From: Cupriavidus gilardii
GTDB taxonomy: Bacteria; Pseudomonadota; Gammaproteobacteria; Burkholderiales; Burkholderiaceae
Direction of reading: 5' to 3'
Assembly: GCF_013314895.1 (NCBI RefSeq)
Contig: NZ_JABTYE010000023.1
Coordinates: forward strand, 1 to 64,000
DNA: 64,000 nucleotides
A program made the position numbers and the translations under genes. Positions within the stretch are counted from its first letter, which is position 1; the number at the start of each line of letters is the position of its first letter. The notes under the pieces are model-generated. The model worked only from the letters and a program-made list of their open reading frames with translations. It did no database searches and had not been told where the DNA came from. This document shows, one piece after another, positions 27,234-38,289 of this stretch.

Positions 27234-28691
27234 TCAACCGAGCTTCTTGCGCAGCAGCTCGTTGACCTGGGCCGGATTGGCCTTGCCCTTGGTCGCCTTC
27301 ATCGCCTGGCCGACCAGCGCGTTGAATGCCTTCTCCTTGCCCGCCCGGAACTCCTCGACCGACTTGGCGTTGGCGGCCAGCACTTCGTCGATGATGGCCT
27401 CGAGCGCGCCGGTATCCGACATCTGCTTCAGCCCCTTGGCCGCAATGATCGCGTCGGCATCGCCATCGCACTCGCCGGCCCACATCGCCGGGAACACGTC
27501 CCTCTTGGCGGTGTTGTTCGACACCGTGCCGTCGGCGATGCGCTTGAGCAGCAGCGCCAGCTGTGCGGGCCGAATCGGCGCGCGATCGATCTCGATGCCT
27601 TCGCGGTTCAGCTGCGAAGCGACATCGCCCATCAGCCAGTTGGCCGCGGGCTTGGCATTGGCCGCGCCCGCTTCGGCGACGACCTGCTCGAACCAGTTGG
27701 CCAGCGCCTTCGACGAGGTCAGCACGCTGGCATCGTAGGCAGGCAGGCCGTATTGCGAGACGAAGCGCGCCTGCATCGCGGCGGGCAGCTCCGGCATTGC
27801 GGCGCGCACGCGCTCGACCCACGCCGGCTCGATCTCCAGCGGCAGCAGGTCCGGATCGGGGAAGTAGCGGTAGTCGTGCGCATCTTCCTTGGTCCGCATC
27901 GCGCGGGTTTCGCCGGTGTCCGGATCGAACAGCACGGTGGCCTGCTGGATCTCGCGGCCATCCTCGATCTCGGCGATCTGCCAGCGCACCTCGTATTCGA
28001 TCGCCTGCTGCAGGAAGCGGAACGAGTTCAGGTTCTTGATCTCGCGGCGCGTGCCGAGCTTGTCGCTGCCGACCGGCCGCACCGACACGTTGGCATCGCA
28101 GCGAAAGCTTCCTTCCTGCATGTTGCCGTCGCAGATGCCCAGCCATACCACCAGCGAATGCAGCGCGCGCGCATAGGCGACGGCCTCGGCGGCGCTGCGC
28201 ATGTCGGGCTCGGTGACGATCTCCAGCAGCGGCGTGCCGGCGCGGTTCAGGTCGATGCCGGTCATGCCGGCGAAATCCTCGTGCAGCGACTTGCCCGCGT
28301 CCTCCTCGAGGTGCGCACGCGTCAGCTGCACGGTCTTCTCGTAGAACTCGCCCTTGCGGCCCTCGACCTGGAAGGTCAGGCTGCCGCCCTGCACCACCGG
28401 GATCTCGTACTGGCTGATCTGGTAGCCCTTGGGCAGATCGGGGTAGAAGTAATTCTTGCGGGCGAACACGCTATGCGGCGCGACGTGCGCGCCGATCGCC
28501 AGGCCGAACTGGATCGCACGCTCGACCGCGGCCTTGTTCAGCACCGGCAGCGTGCCGGGCAGCGCCAGATCGACCGGGCAGGCCTGCGTGTTGGGCGCCG
28601 CGCCGAACGCCGTGGAGGCGCCGGAAAAAATCTTCGAGGCCGTCGATAGCTGCGTATGCGTTTCGAGGCCGATCACCACTTCCCATTGCAT
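27234..28691 (-). CDS. gatB: Aspartyl/glutamyl-tRNA(Asn/Gln) amidotransferase subunit B
   Basis: 485 residues from [17 protein letters not shown]. Hallmarks: the cradle domain ([45 protein letters not shown]), the [15 protein letters not shown] segment and a YqeY-like tail (NELLRKKLG). GatB binds misacylated Glu-tRNA(Gln) or Asp-tRNA(Asn), phosphorylates the acyl group and accepts ammonia from GatA. AGGA precedes the ATG. Last gene of gatC-gatA-lipoprotein-gatB, followed by a strong terminator. Confidence 0.97.
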   Translation of the reverse strand: MQWEVVIGLETHTQLSTASKIFSGASTAFGAAPNTQACPVDLALPGTLPVLNKAAVERAIQFGLAIGAHVAPHSVFARKNYFYPDLPKGYQISQYEIPVVQGGSLTFQVEGRKGEFYEKTVQLTRAHLEEDAGKSLHEDFAGMTGIDLNRAGTPLLEIVTEPDMRSAAEAVAYARALHSLVVWLGICDGNMQEGSFRCDANVSVRPVGSDKLGTRREIKNLNSFRFLQQAIEYEVRWQIAEIEDGREIQQATVLFDPDTGETRAMRTKEDAHDYRYFPDPDLLPLEIEPAWVERVRAAMPELPAAMQARFVSQYGLPAYDASVLTSSKALANWFEQVVAEAGAANAKPAANWLMGDVASQLNREGIEIDRAPIRPAQLALLLKRIADGTVSNNTAKRDVFPAMWAGECDGDADAIIAAKGLKQMSDTGALEAIIDEVLAANAKSVEEFRAGKEKAFNALVGQAMKATKGKANPAQVNELLRKKLG

Positions 28692-28750
28692 GGCGGTATT
28701 CCTGTTGGTTCCTTGCGGCGGCGCCGGCATGGGCCGCGCCGCGGTGTCGT

Positions 28751-29245
28751 TTATTGCGTGCGCGCGCAGGTGCCGGTGCCCGGTTCGAACATCACCGGCC
28801 ACGCCTCTTCATAGATGCCCGGCGTGCAGCGGCTCTGGCAATTGGCGTGCGCCAGCGTGACGCGGCGCGGGTCCTGCCAGACCAGCAGCTTGCACGCGCT
28901 GCCGTCGCGCGCGGCCAGTTCGATATGCGGCTTGCGACGGGTCTGGCGGAACTCGGCCAGGTCGAAGCTGCACGAGCCGCGCTTGCCGACCCACAGCTTC
29001 CACGACAGCTGCTGCACGTTGTTGTCCGACACGCGCAGTTGCGCATCCTCGCGGAAACCGTCTTCCTCGGTGCGGCGGCAGTCGCCGGCCAGATCGATGT
29101 CGCGATCGGCGATCGGCGTCGGACCGCCGATGCGCGGCAGCGGAATGCAGCCGGCCAGCGCGGCCAGCAGCACGGCGGTCAATGCCAGTCGGCCGGCGGA
29201 AGGCCGGAGGCGACGGCGGGTCGAAAGAAGCGCGCTCATGGTCAT
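28751..29245 (-). CDS. Predicted lipoprotein of unknown family nested between gatA and gatB
   Basis: 164 residues with a clear lipoprotein signal ([17 protein letters not shown], lipobox LAGC at about residues 32-35). The mature part has five more Cys ([30 protein letters not shown]), enough for disulfides, and no domain I recognise. ATG 29245 overlaps the gatA stop as ATGA, so translation is coupled to gatA; ATG 29239 is an alternative. Being inside a tRNA-amidation operon, its expression follows translation capacity, but there is no evidence for a role in that pathway. Confidence 0.8.
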   Translation of the reverse strand: MTMSALLSTRRRLRPSAGRLALTAVLLAALAGCIPLPRIGGPTPIADRDIDLAGDCRRTEEDGFREDAQLRVSDNNVQQLSWKLWVGKRGSCSFDLAEFRQTRRKPHIELAARDGSACKLLVWQDPRRVTLAHANCQSRCTPGIYEEAWPVMFEPGTGTCARTQ

Positions 29246-30765
29246 CCCTGCGAGGGCTGGCGCAGATGCCAGTCGGTGGCCTGCTGGAAGGCGTGCGCGG
29301 TCTGCAGCAGCTGCGCCTCGCCGAAGTAGTTGCCGATCATCTGCAGGCCGACCGGCATGCCGCCCTCGCCGAAGCCGCAGGGCACGCTCATGCCGGGCAG
29401 GCCGGCGAGGCTCGTCGACAGCGTGAAGACGTCGGCCAGATACATCTGCACCGGGTCGGCGCTCTTCTCGCCGAGCTTCCACGCCACCGTCGGCGCCACC
29501 GGTCCCATGATCACGTCGCACTCGCCGAAGGCGCGCTGGAAGTCGTCCGCGATCAGGCGGCGGATCTTCTGCGCCTGCAGGTAGTAGGCGTCGTAGTAGC
29601 CGTGCGACAGCACATAGGTGCCGACCAGGATGCGGCGCTTGACCTCCCAGCCGAAGCCCTCGGCGCGGCTCTTCTTGTACATGTCGAGCAGGTCGCGGTA
29701 CTCGGCCGCGCGGTGGCCGTAACGCGCGCCATCGAAACGCGACAGGTTCGACGAGGCCTCGGCCGGCGCGATCACGTAATAGACCGGGATCGACAGTTCG
29801 GTCTTGGGCAGCGACACCTCGACCAGCGTCGCGCCCAGCTTCTCGTATTCGCGCAGCGCGGCGCGCACCGCGGCCTCGACATCGGCCGACAGGCCGGCGC
29901 CGAAGTACTCGCGCGGCAGGCCGATGCGCAGGCCCGCCAGCGGCTGGTTCGCGCTGGCGCCGCCGCGCGGCTGGCCCAGCAGCCGCGTGAAGTCCTCGTC
30001 CACGCCGCCCTGCGCCGGCGTCAGCGAGGTCGAATCGCGCTCGTCGAAACCGGCCATCGCATTGAGCAGCAGCGCGCAGTCTTCGGCGCTGCGTGCCATC
30101 GGACCGGCCTGGTCCAGCGACGAGGCGAACGCGATCATGCCGAAGCGCGACACGCGGCCATAGGTCGGCTTGATGCCGGTGATGCCGGAGAACGAGGCCG
30201 GCTGGCGGATCGAGCCGCCTGTGTCGGTGCCGGTCGCGGCTGGCGCCAGGCCCGCGGCCACCGCGGCGGCCGAGCCGCCCGACGAGCCGCCGGGCACGCG
30301 CGACGCGTCCCACGGGTTGCGCACCGGGCCGAAGTGCGAGTTCTCGTTGGACGAGCCCATCGCGAACTCGTCCATATTGGTCTTGCCCAGCGTCACCATG
30401 CCGGCGGCGGCGAGCCGCTCCACCACGGTGGCGTCGAACGGGCTCTCGTAGTTGGCCAGCATGCGCGAGCCGGCGGTCGAGCGCCAGCCGCGCGTGACGA
30501 ACACGTCCTTGTGAGCGATCGGCACGCCGGTCAGCGGACCGGCCTCGCCGCGCGCGCGGCGCGCATCGGCCTCGCGCGCCTGGGCCAGCGTCAGGTCCGC
30601 GTCGACGTGGACATAGGCGTTCAGCGCGCCGGCCTGCTCGATGCGAGCCAGGTAGTCGCGCGCCAGTTCTTCGGCCGACACCGCGCCGGCGGCGAGCGCA
30701 TCGGCGATCTGGCGCAGCGAGGTCACGGTCGAGCCGACCGGGAAGGAGGAAGCGGAAGAAGACAT
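29242..30765 (-). CDS. gatA: Aspartyl/glutamyl-tRNA(Asn/Gln) amidotransferase subunit A
   Basis: 507-residue amidase-signature protein. Catalytic triad visible: K86 ([10 protein letters not shown]), cis-Ser S161 (PGGSSGGS) and nucleophile S185 (DTGGSIRQP). Hydrolyses glutamine and feeds ammonia to GatB. ATG 30765 chosen since upstream in-frame residues are not conserved. Starts 140 bases after the gatC stop. Confidence 0.97.
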   Translation of the reverse strand: MSSSASSFPVGSTVTSLRQIADALAAGAVSAEELARDYLARIEQAGALNAYVHVDADLTLAQAREADARRARGEAGPLTGVPIAHKDVFVTRGWRSTAGSRMLANYESPFDATVVERLAAAGMVTLGKTNMDEFAMGSSNENSHFGPVRNPWDASRVPGGSSGGSAAAVAAGLAPAATGTDTGGSIRQPASFSGITGIKPTYGRVSRFGMIAFASSLDQAGPMARSAEDCALLLNAMAGFDERDSTSLTPAQGGVDEDFTRLLGQPRGGASANQPLAGLRIGLPREYFGAGLSADVEAAVRAALREYEKLGATLVEVSLPKTELSIPVYYVIAPAEASSNLSRFDGARYGHRAAEYRDLLDMYKKSRAEGFGWEVKRRILVGTYVLSHGYYDAYYLQAQKIRRLIADDFQRAFGECDVIMGPVAPTVAWKLGEKSADPVQMYLADVFTLSTSLAGLPGMSVPCGFGEGGMPVGLQMIGNYFGEAQLLQTAHAFQQATDWHLRQPSQG

Positions 30766-30905
30766 GGAGTGTCGGAAAAGCTTCGGAGAACGGCGGCGGG
30801 GCATCGCCTCGCGGCCGGATCAATTCAGGAGACGTCGCTGGCGTATCGGTATCGGCACGCCGATACGGAACTGTCGCGATAGGTCGGCGAACCCGGCACG
30901 GGACC

Positions 30906-31205
30906 TTACTCGATCACCTTCGGCACCAGGTAGAGACCGGCCTCGGTGGCCGGCGCCGGGCGCTGGTAGTCGTCGCGCCGGTTCGGCTCGGTGACGACGT
31001 CGTCGCGCAGGCGCTGCTGCATCTCGCGGACCGCCGACAGCGGGTGCGCCAGCGGCGCGACGCCGCTGGTGTCGACCGCCTGCATCTGCTCGACCAGCGA
31101 GAAGAATTGGTTCAGTTGCCCGAGCGTCTGGCCGGCTTCTTCATCGCTGATGTCGATGCGGGCAAGATGGGCGATGCGCTTGACGTCGGTAAGCTCGAGT
31201 GCCAT
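30906..31205 (-). CDS. gatC: Aspartyl/glutamyl-tRNA(Asn/Gln) amidotransferase subunit C
   Basis: 99 residues: [42 protein letters not shown] and the C-terminal [19 protein letters not shown]. GatC is the strap that holds GatA and GatB together. First gene of the operon; divergent from mreB across a 680-base spacer. Confidence 0.95.
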   Translation of the reverse strand: MALELTDVKRIAHLARIDISDEEAGQTLGQLNQFFSLVEQMQAVDTSGVAPLAHPLSAVREMQQRLRDDVVTEPNRRDDYQRPAPATEAGLYLVPKVIE

Positions 31206-31413
31206 GGCGTGGATGCGAGGAATTCCAGAAGGCCCGGCGTGAACCGGGAGAACGACGACCGTGCGGGCAGAGTCGGGAAGCGCTGGACCGGACCAGGCCC
31301 GTGGACCTTGGACGGCGCCGCGTCGGGTCCGGTGTCGGCCCGGCATCAGCCTGGCAGAAGTGCCGCGCGCGGCGCCCGACGATCGTCTGAATTACAGGTT
31401 TTTTCAGGGCAAT

Positions 31414-31441
31414 TTGCCGCCGAAACACGCGGAATTATAAG
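31414..31441 (+). promoter_or_regulatory. Candidate mreB promoter and overlapping divergent gatC -10
   Basis: Plus strand: TTGCCG (31414-31419), 16 bases, TATAAG (31436-31441). On the minus strand the same A/T-rich patch reads TATAAT (31439-31434), a perfect -10 facing gatC but lacking a good -35. If used, the plus promoter would give mreB a leader of about 435 bases. Confidence 0.4.
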
Positions 31442-31552
31442 GTATCATTCCGTTTTGCCGCCGCCCCTGGCGGCGCCTTCGCCGCTTGGACCCAAGGTCC
31501 GGCCGCTGAAGGACGCCGGACCCGACTGCCCGCCGGGGCCCGGAGCAGGATC

Positions 31553-31685
31553 CTCCGATTAGACCGACTCGCTGCTGCCCCATCGTGGGTGCCGGGTCTG
31601 TGGCGCCCGGACCATCGTCCGGCCATCCGCCAAATGAAGTTTGGCGAACTTTCTGGCGCCGTCTAATCAAAGGTTCCCGTGGGAG
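31553..31685 (+). ncRNA. Candidate structured RNA element in the mreB leader
   Basis: A closing helix GATTAGAC (31557-31564)/GTCTAATC (31661-31668) encloses several local hairpins: CCCA-TCG-TGGG (31579-31589), CCGGAC-CATC-GTCCGG (31607-31622) and CGCCAAA-TGAAG-TTTGGCG (31628-31646). A competing pairing GGTGCC (31588-31593) with GGCGCC (31602-31607 or 31655-31660) is possible. The rest of the gatC-mreB spacer holds only the promoter patch and the hairpin at 31816. No known riboswitch class is recognised; an 8-bp helix alone can arise by chance in this length, so this is a hypothesis. Confidence 0.3.
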
Positions 31686-31810
31686 TGTGTTCCGCCGGCC
31701 CGGCGGGGCCCTTCCTCCGGACTGTTGCGGTTCGCCTGGCGCACTGCAACGGCAAGGGCGGGACCGTGGATGCGCGGAGAACGCGCGCCGTTTCCATCGA
31801 CGACATATGA

Positions 31811-32929
<1,119 letters not shown>

Positions 32930-32954
32930 GCCGGTCCGGCAAAGGATCGTTCCC

Positions 32955-33143
32955 GTGGCGAAGCGCGCCCTGCCCGCACCGCTGGCCGAGGCCGGCCACG
33001 GGCAGGTCCGCCGCCGCGCCACCCTGGGCAAGCAGGCCGCCGCCACCGGGCGGCCTGCGCGACTCCGCCAATTCTGGTCCGCCCCCGGACGCCCGAGCGC
33101 GGCGTGCCGGCGACGCGGACCGCCACCGCCTGCGTACGGCTAA
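32955..33143 (+). CDS. Possible small ORF between mreB and mreC, stop abutting the mreC start
   Basis: 62 codons starting at GTG 32955, with AAAGGA eight bases upstream, and ending in TAA at 33141-33143 immediately before the mreC ATG (33144). mreC itself lacks a clear ribosome-binding site, so translation of this ORF could be coupled to mreC. The peptide is Arg/Ala/Pro-rich (RRRATLGKQAAATGRPARL) with no known domain, and a GC-rich open frame of this length can occur by chance. Confidence 0.3.
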   Translation: MAKRALPAPLAEAGHGQVRRRATLGKQAAATGRPARLRQFWSAPGRPSAACRRRGPPPPAYG

Positions 33144-34196
33144 ATGGATTACACGCCGCCACCGCTATTCAAGCAGGGCACGTCCGCGTTCGCGCGCCTG
33201 GTCATCTTCGTCACGATGGCGCTGGTGCTGCTGGTCGTCGACGCCCGCTTCGATGCGCTGTCCACGGTCCGGCAGATTGCCGCCACCGTGCTGATGCCGG
33301 TCGAGCGCGCCGTGCTGGTGCCGCGCGACATGGCGCGCACCGCGTTCGACTATCTGCAGTCGTCCGCCGCGCTGGCCAGCGAGAACCGCGAGTTGCGGCG
33401 GCGCGCGGTGGCCCAGGCCGACGACGCGCTGCGCCAGGCCCAGCTCGAGGCCGAGAACCGGCAACTGCGCAAGCTGCTCGACCTGAAGGAGCAATCGGCG
33501 ACGCCCGTCACGGCGGCCGAGGTGCTGTACGACGCGCGCGATCCGTACAGCCAGCGCATCGTGATCGACCGCGGCAGCCAGCACGACGTGCGCGCCGGCT
33601 ATCCGGTGATCGACGATCGCGGCGTGGTCGGCCAGGTCACGCGGGTGACGCCATTCCAGTCCGAAGTCACGCTGCTGACCGACAAGGACCAGGCGATCCC
33701 GGTGCAGGTGGTACGCAACGGCCTGCGCAGTCTCGCCTTCGGCGGCGGCAAGGCCGGCATGCTGGATCTGCGCTTCATGGCGGCGTCGGCCGATCTGCAG
33801 CAGGGCGACCTGCTGGTGACCTCCGGCCTGGACGGCGTCTATCCGCCTGGCCTGCCGGTCGCGCGCATCGTGCAGATCGAACGCAAGGCCGACACCGCGT
33901 TTTCCCGCGTCTACTGCGAGCCCGTCGCGGGCGTGCGCTCGCACCGCCAGCTGCTGGTGGTGCGCTACGACGCCGAGAAGCCCTCGCGCGAGCTGCCGGC
34001 CGGCGACAACGGCAACAGCACGGCGGGCAAGGCCAGCAAGACGGAGAAGGCGGGCAAGGCCGCGGAGAAGGCGGAGAAGGCGGAGAAAGCCGAGAAAGGC
34101 GATAAAGCCGACAAGGCGCCGAAGCCGAAAGCGGACACCGCGGCCACGATCGCCACGGCGTCCTCGACCGCGTCGAGCCAGGAGCAGAAGCGGTGA
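33144..34196 (+). CDS. mreC: Rod shape-determining protein MreC
   Basis: 350 residues: one membrane anchor (FARLVIFVTMALVLLVVDAR), a periplasmic coiled coil (ASENRELRRRAVAQADDALR) and the double beta-barrel (RGSQHDVRAGYPVIDDRGVV, LLTDKDQAIPV, SGLDGVYPPGLPVARI). MreC links MreB to PBP2 in the elongasome. The C-terminal ~60 residues are a Lys/Ala/Glu repeat (KAEKAEKAEKAEKGDKADKA), longer than in most MreC and likely disordered. Its TGA overlaps the mreD GTG. Confidence 0.95.
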   Translation: MDYTPPPLFKQGTSAFARLVIFVTMALVLLVVDARFDALSTVRQIAATVLMPVERAVLVPRDMARTAFDYLQSSAALASENRELRRRAVAQADDALRQAQLEAENRQLRKLLDLKEQSATPVTAAEVLYDARDPYSQRIVIDRGSQHDVRAGYPVIDDRGVVGQVTRVTPFQSEVTLLTDKDQAIPVQVVRNGLRSLAFGGGKAGMLDLRFMAASADLQQGDLLVTSGLDGVYPPGLPVARIVQIERKADTAFSRVYCEPVAGVRSHRQLLVVRYDAEKPSRELPAGDNGNSTAGKASKTEKAGKAAEKAEKAEKAEKGDKADKAPKPKADTAATIATASSTASSQEQKR

Positions 34197-34705
34197 CCCA
34201 TCCCCAATACCTGCTGCGGCCGGTCAATCCGGCCTTCATCGCGCTGACCTTCGTGCTGGCGTTCCTGTTCAACCTGCTGCCGTGGGGCGACATCCTGTGG
34301 GTGCCCGACATGGTGGCGCTGGTGCTGGTGTTCTGGAACATCCACCAGCCGCGCAAGGTCGGCATGGGCGTGGCCTTCGTGCTGGGCCTGCTGATGGACG
34401 TGCACGACGCACGCCTGCTCGGCGAGCACGCGATGGCCTACACGCTGCTGGCGTATTTCGCCATCACGATCCACCGCCGTGTGCTGTGGTTCAGCGTTTA
34501 TACCCAGGCGCTGCACGTGCTGCCGCTGCTGTTCATCGCCCATGCGGTGCCGGTCGTGATCCGGCTGCTGATGGGCGCGCCGCTGCCCGGCTGGCCGCTG
34601 CTGGTCGCGCCCGGCATCGAGGCGCTGCTGTGGCCGCTGGCCACCGGCCTGCTGCTCGCGCCGCAGCGCCGTTCGGTCGACGTCGACGAAACCCGGCCAA
34701 TCTGA
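34193..34705 (+). CDS. mreD: Rod shape-determining protein MreD
   Basis: 170 residues, about five membrane helices (FIALTFVLAFLFNLLPWG, LVLVFWNI, AYTLLAYFAITIHRR), with the conserved PDMVALVLVFW and GLLMDV motifs. GTG start overlaps the mreC stop (GTGA). Membrane component of the elongasome. Confidence 0.94.
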   Translation: MTHPQYLLRPVNPAFIALTFVLAFLFNLLPWGDILWVPDMVALVLVFWNIHQPRKVGMGVAFVLGLLMDVHDARLLGEHAMAYTLLAYFAITIHRRVLWFSVYTQALHVLPLLFIAHAVPVVIRLLMGAPLPGWPLLVAPGIEALLWPLATGLLLAPQRRSVDVDETRPI

Positions 34706-34765
34706 CGGCATGGCACTCCGATCGCTGTTCCTCTCCGTGCCCCGACCGCCCGTCCACGCAGCACC

Positions 34766-37126
34766 ATGACCGAAATCCGCAACGTCGAACTCGAGCTCGG
34801 CCGCTTCCGCCTTCGCGTGGCGGCCGCGGCGCTGTTCGCCGTGATCCTGTTCGGCCTGCTGTTCCTGCGCTTCTTCTGGCTGCAGTGGTACAAGCACGAC
34901 CAGTACTCCGCCAAGGCCGAGGACAACCGCATCTCGGTGGCGCCGATCGAGCCGAACCGCGGCATCATCATGGACCGCAACGGCATCGTGCTGGCGCGCA
35001 ATTATTCCGCCTACACGCTGGAGATCACGCCGTCCAAGCTGACGCAGTCGCTGGACGACACCATCGACGAGCTGTCGGAACTGATCGACATCCAGCCGCG
35101 CGACCGCCGGCGCTTCCGCCGGCTGATGGAAGAGTCGCGCAGCTTCGAGAGCCTGCCGATCCGCAGCCAGCTGACCGACCAGGAGGTGGCGCGCTTTTCC
35201 GCACAGCGCTTCCGCTTCCCCGGCGTCGACGTGCGGGCGCGGCTGTTCCGCCAATATCCGATGGGCGAATCGGCCTCGCACGTGGTCGGTTATATCGGCC
35301 GCATCTCGCAGCGGGACCAGCAGCGCATCGAGGCGATGGACGAGGCCAACGACGCCGATCCGGCCAAATACGATCCACGCAAGGACGCCGACAACTACAA
35401 GGGCACCAACTACATCGGCAAGATCGGCATCGAGCAGAGCTACGAGACCGAACTGCACGGGCTGACCGGCATCGAGGAAGTCGAGGTCAGCGCCGGCGGG
35501 CGGCCGATCCGCACGCTGTCGACCGCGCCCGCCACGCCCGGCAACAACCTGATCCTGTCGCTCGACATCCGGCTGCAGCAGCTGGCCGAGGCGCTGTTCG
35601 GCGATCGCCGCGGCGCGCTAGTGGCGATCGAGCCGGCCACCGGCGATATCCTCGCGTTCGTCTCCAAGCCCACCTTCGACCCGAACCTGTTCGTCGAGGG
35701 CATCGATACCGCGACCTGGAACGAGCTGAACAGTTCGCCGGACAAGCCGCTGCTGAACCGGCCGCTGCGCGGCACCTATCCGCCGGGCTCGACCTACAAG
35801 CCCTTCATGGCGCTGGCGGCGCTGGCGACCGGCAAGCGCACCGCGCAATGGGGCATGCACGACCCCGGCTTCTTCACGCTCGGCAACCACACGTTCCGCG
35901 ACGACAAGCCGGGCGGCCACGGCTGGGTCGACATGGTCAGTTCGATCGTGGCCTCGTGCGACACCTACTACTACGCGCTGGCGCGCGACATGGGCGTCAA
36001 CGCGATCCACGACTTCATGAAGCCGCTCGGCTTCGGCCAGCTGACCGGCATCGATATCGAGGGCGAGAGCCGCGGCATCCTGCCGTCGACCGACTGGAAA
36101 CGGCGCGCCTACCGCAAGCCGGAGCAGCAGAAGTGGTACGACGGCGAGACCATCTCGCTGGGCATCGGCCAGGGCTACAACAGCTTCACGATCCTGCAGC
36201 TGGCCCACGCGACCTCGATCCTGGTCAACAACGGCGTGGTGATGAAGCCCCACCTGGTCAAGGCGATCGAGGACGCGGTCACGCGCCAGCGCCGCCTGAC
36301 GGTGCCGAAGGAAAGCTACCGGCTGCCGTTCAAGCAGTCCGATATCGACGTGATCAAGCGCGCGATGGTCGGCGTCACGCATTCGGGCACCGCGGCCAAG
36401 GTGTTTGCCGGCGCGGCTTACGAATCGGCGGGCAAGACCGGTACCGCGCAGACCTACTCGCTGGCCAAGGGCGAGAAGTACAACCACCATGCGCTGGCCG
36501 AGCACAAGCGCGACCACGCGCTGTACACCGCGTTCGCCCCGGCGGACAAGCCCAGGATCGCGCTGGCGCTGATCGTCGAGAACGCGGGCTTCGGCGCGGC
36601 GCACGCGGCGCCGATCGCGCGCAAGGTGATGGACTACTACCTGCTGGGCAAATGGCCCGCCGAACTGGCCGCGATCGCGCCGCCGGCATCCGAGCGCGCC
36701 CATGGCCTGCCGCCGGTCGCGACGCCCAGCGTATTCACCACCGGCCATACCGCCAGCATCGCCAGCGCGACGGCGATGGGCAACACGCTGGCCAACGAGG
36801 ACACGGAAGGCGAGCCAGGCGGCAAGCAACAGGACGCCGAAGGCGGTGCCAGCGCGGTGGCCGCCGCGCCGGCCATCGATCCCCAGGCCATCGCGCCGGC
36901 CTCCGCGCCGCTGACGCTCGAAGGCCGCATGCGCCAGGCGCTCGGCCACAGCAGGCCGCCGCACGAGGGCCCGCCGTCGACCCCGGCCGCGCCGCCGGCC
37001 CCTGGTAGTCCGGGCACGCGCAAGACGCCGCCCGGCGCGCCGGGGCCCGCTTCGTCGCCGACTCCATCCCCCGCATCCCGCGCCCGGCAGGCCGCCGCAG
37101 CGCCGGGCGCCAACGCCACGCATTGA
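34766..37126 (+). CDS. mrdA: Penicillin-binding protein 2 (elongasome transpeptidase)
   Basis: 786 residues: N-terminal anchor (LFAVILFGLLFLRFFWLQW), pedestal domain, and transpeptidase domain with S342-T-Y-K345, S397-C-D399 and K557-T-G559. Cross-links lateral wall peptidoglycan with RodA. The catalytic domain ends near residue 630; about 150 further residues are a Pro/Ala/Ser-rich low-complexity tail (PSTPAAPPAPGSPG), well beyond the ~630-residue E. coli protein. Stop overlaps the rodA frame. Confidence 0.95.
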   Translation: MTEIRNVELELGRFRLRVAAAALFAVILFGLLFLRFFWLQWYKHDQYSAKAEDNRISVAPIEPNRGIIMDRNGIVLARNYSAYTLEITPSKLTQSLDDTIDELSELIDIQPRDRRRFRRLMEESRSFESLPIRSQLTDQEVARFSAQRFRFPGVDVRARLFRQYPMGESASHVVGYIGRISQRDQQRIEAMDEANDADPAKYDPRKDADNYKGTNYIGKIGIEQSYETELHGLTGIEEVEVSAGGRPIRTLSTAPATPGNNLILSLDIRLQQLAEALFGDRRGALVAIEPATGDILAFVSKPTFDPNLFVEGIDTATWNELNSSPDKPLLNRPLRGTYPPGSTYKPFMALAALATGKRTAQWGMHDPGFFTLGNHTFRDDKPGGHGWVDMVSSIVASCDTYYYALARDMGVNAIHDFMKPLGFGQLTGIDIEGESRGILPSTDWKRRAYRKPEQQKWYDGETISLGIGQGYNSFTILQLAHATSILVNNGVVMKPHLVKAIEDAVTRQRRLTVPKESYRLPFKQSDIDVIKRAMVGVTHSGTAAKVFAGAAYESAGKTGTAQTYSLAKGEKYNHHALAEHKRDHALYTAFAPADKPRIALALIVENAGFGAAHAAPIARKVMDYYLLGKWPAELAAIAPPASERAHGLPPVATPSVFTTGHTASIASATAMGNTLANEDTEGEPGGKQQDAEGGASAVAAAPAIDPQAIAPASAPLTLEGRMRQALGHSRPPHEGPPSTPAAPPAPGSPGTRKTPPGAPGPASSPTPSPASRARQAAAAPGANATH

Positions 37127-37137
37127 AGGAGGCGCAG

Positions 37138-38280
37138 ATGGATCGCAGACGCGCCCTGTCTCTGATCAAGACCACGCTGACCGGCTTCGACAAGCCGCTC
37201 GCGCTGATCGTCTTCCTGCTGTTCGCCACCGGCATCGTCGCGCTGTATTCGGCCTCGGTCGACATGCCGGGCCGGGTCGAGGACCAGCTGCGCAATATCC
37301 TGCTGTCCTACGCGGTGATGTGGGTGATCGCCTATCTGCCCACACAGACGCTGATGCGCGTAGCGGTGCCGCTCTATACGCTCGGCGTCGCGCTGCTGAT
37401 CGCGGTGGCGATGTTCGGGCTGATCCGCAAGGGCGCGCGCCGCTGGCTCAATGTCGGCATCGTGATCCAGCCGTCGGAGCTGATGAAGATCGCGATGCCG
37501 CTGATGCTGGCCTGGTACTTCCAGAAGCGTGAAAGCGGGCTGCGCTGGTTCGACTTCATCGTTGCCGGCGTGCTGCTGGCCGTGCCGGTGGGGCTGATCG
37601 CCAAGCAGCCCGACCTGGGCACGGCGCTGCTGGTGCTGGCCGCCGGTATGTACGTGATCTACTTCGCCGGCCTGTCGTGGAAGCTGATCCTGCCGGCGCT
37701 GGCGATCCTGGTGACGCTGATTTCCGCGCTGCTGTTCTTCGAGCACGACATGTGCGCGCCGGGCGTCAACTGGCCCGTGCTGCACGACTACCAGCAGCAC
37801 CGAGTCTGCACATTGCTCGACCCCACAACCGACCCGCTCGGCAAGGGCTTCCACACCATCCAGTCGATCATCGCGATCGGCTCGGGCGGCCTGATGGGCA
37901 AGGGTTGGCTCAAGGGCACGCAGACCCACCTCGAGTTCATTCCCGAGAAGCACACCGACTTCATCTTCGCGGTCTATTCGGAGGAGTTCGGGCTGATCGG
38001 CAATGCGGTGCTGCTGGTGCTGTACCTGCTGCTGATCTTCCGCGGGCTGTATATCGCCGCCAATGCGCCGACGCACTTCTCGCGGCTGCTGGCCGGCGCG
38101 GTGACGCTGATCTTCTTCACCTACGCCTTCGTCAACATGGGCATGGTCAGCGGCATCCTGCCGATCGTCGGCGTGCCGCTGCCGCTGATCAGCTACGGCG
38201 GCACCGCGCTGGTCACGCTGGGCATGGGGATCGGCATCCTGATGAATATCTCGCGGCAGAAGCGGCTGATTCAGACCTGA
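37138..38280 (+). CDS. rodA: Rod shape peptidoglycan glycosyltransferase RodA
   Basis: 380-residue SEDS protein with ~10 membrane helices: DKPLALIVFLLFATGIVALYS, GARRWLNVG, QPSELMKIAMPL, LGKGFHTIQSIIAIGSGGLMGKG, LEFIPEKHTDFIFAVYSEEFG (split) and VGVPLPLISYGGTAL. It polymerises glycan strands together with PBP2. ATG 37138 chosen because AAGGAGG lies six bases upstream; the frame is open from TTG 37123 within that site. An insertion with Cys-containing loop (FFEHDMCAPGVNWPVLHDYQ) lies in the extracytoplasmic region and is typical of betaproteobacterial RodA. Confidence 0.96.
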   Translation: MDRRRALSLIKTTLTGFDKPLALIVFLLFATGIVALYSASVDMPGRVEDQLRNILLSYAVMWVIAYLPTQTLMRVAVPLYTLGVALLIAVAMFGLIRKGARRWLNVGIVIQPSELMKIAMPLMLAWYFQKRESGLRWFDFIVAGVLLAVPVGLIAKQPDLGTALLVLAAGMYVIYFAGLSWKLILPALAILVTLISALLFFEHDMCAPGVNWPVLHDYQQHRVCTLLDPTTDPLGKGFHTIQSIIAIGSGGLMGKGWLKGTQTHLEFIPEKHTDFIFAVYSEEFGLIGNAVLLVLYLLLIFRGLYIAANAPTHFSRLLAGAVTLIFFTYAFVNMGMVSGILPIVGVPLPLISYGGTALVTLGMGIGILMNISRQKRLIQT

Positions 38281-38289
38281 AGGCGCGCG

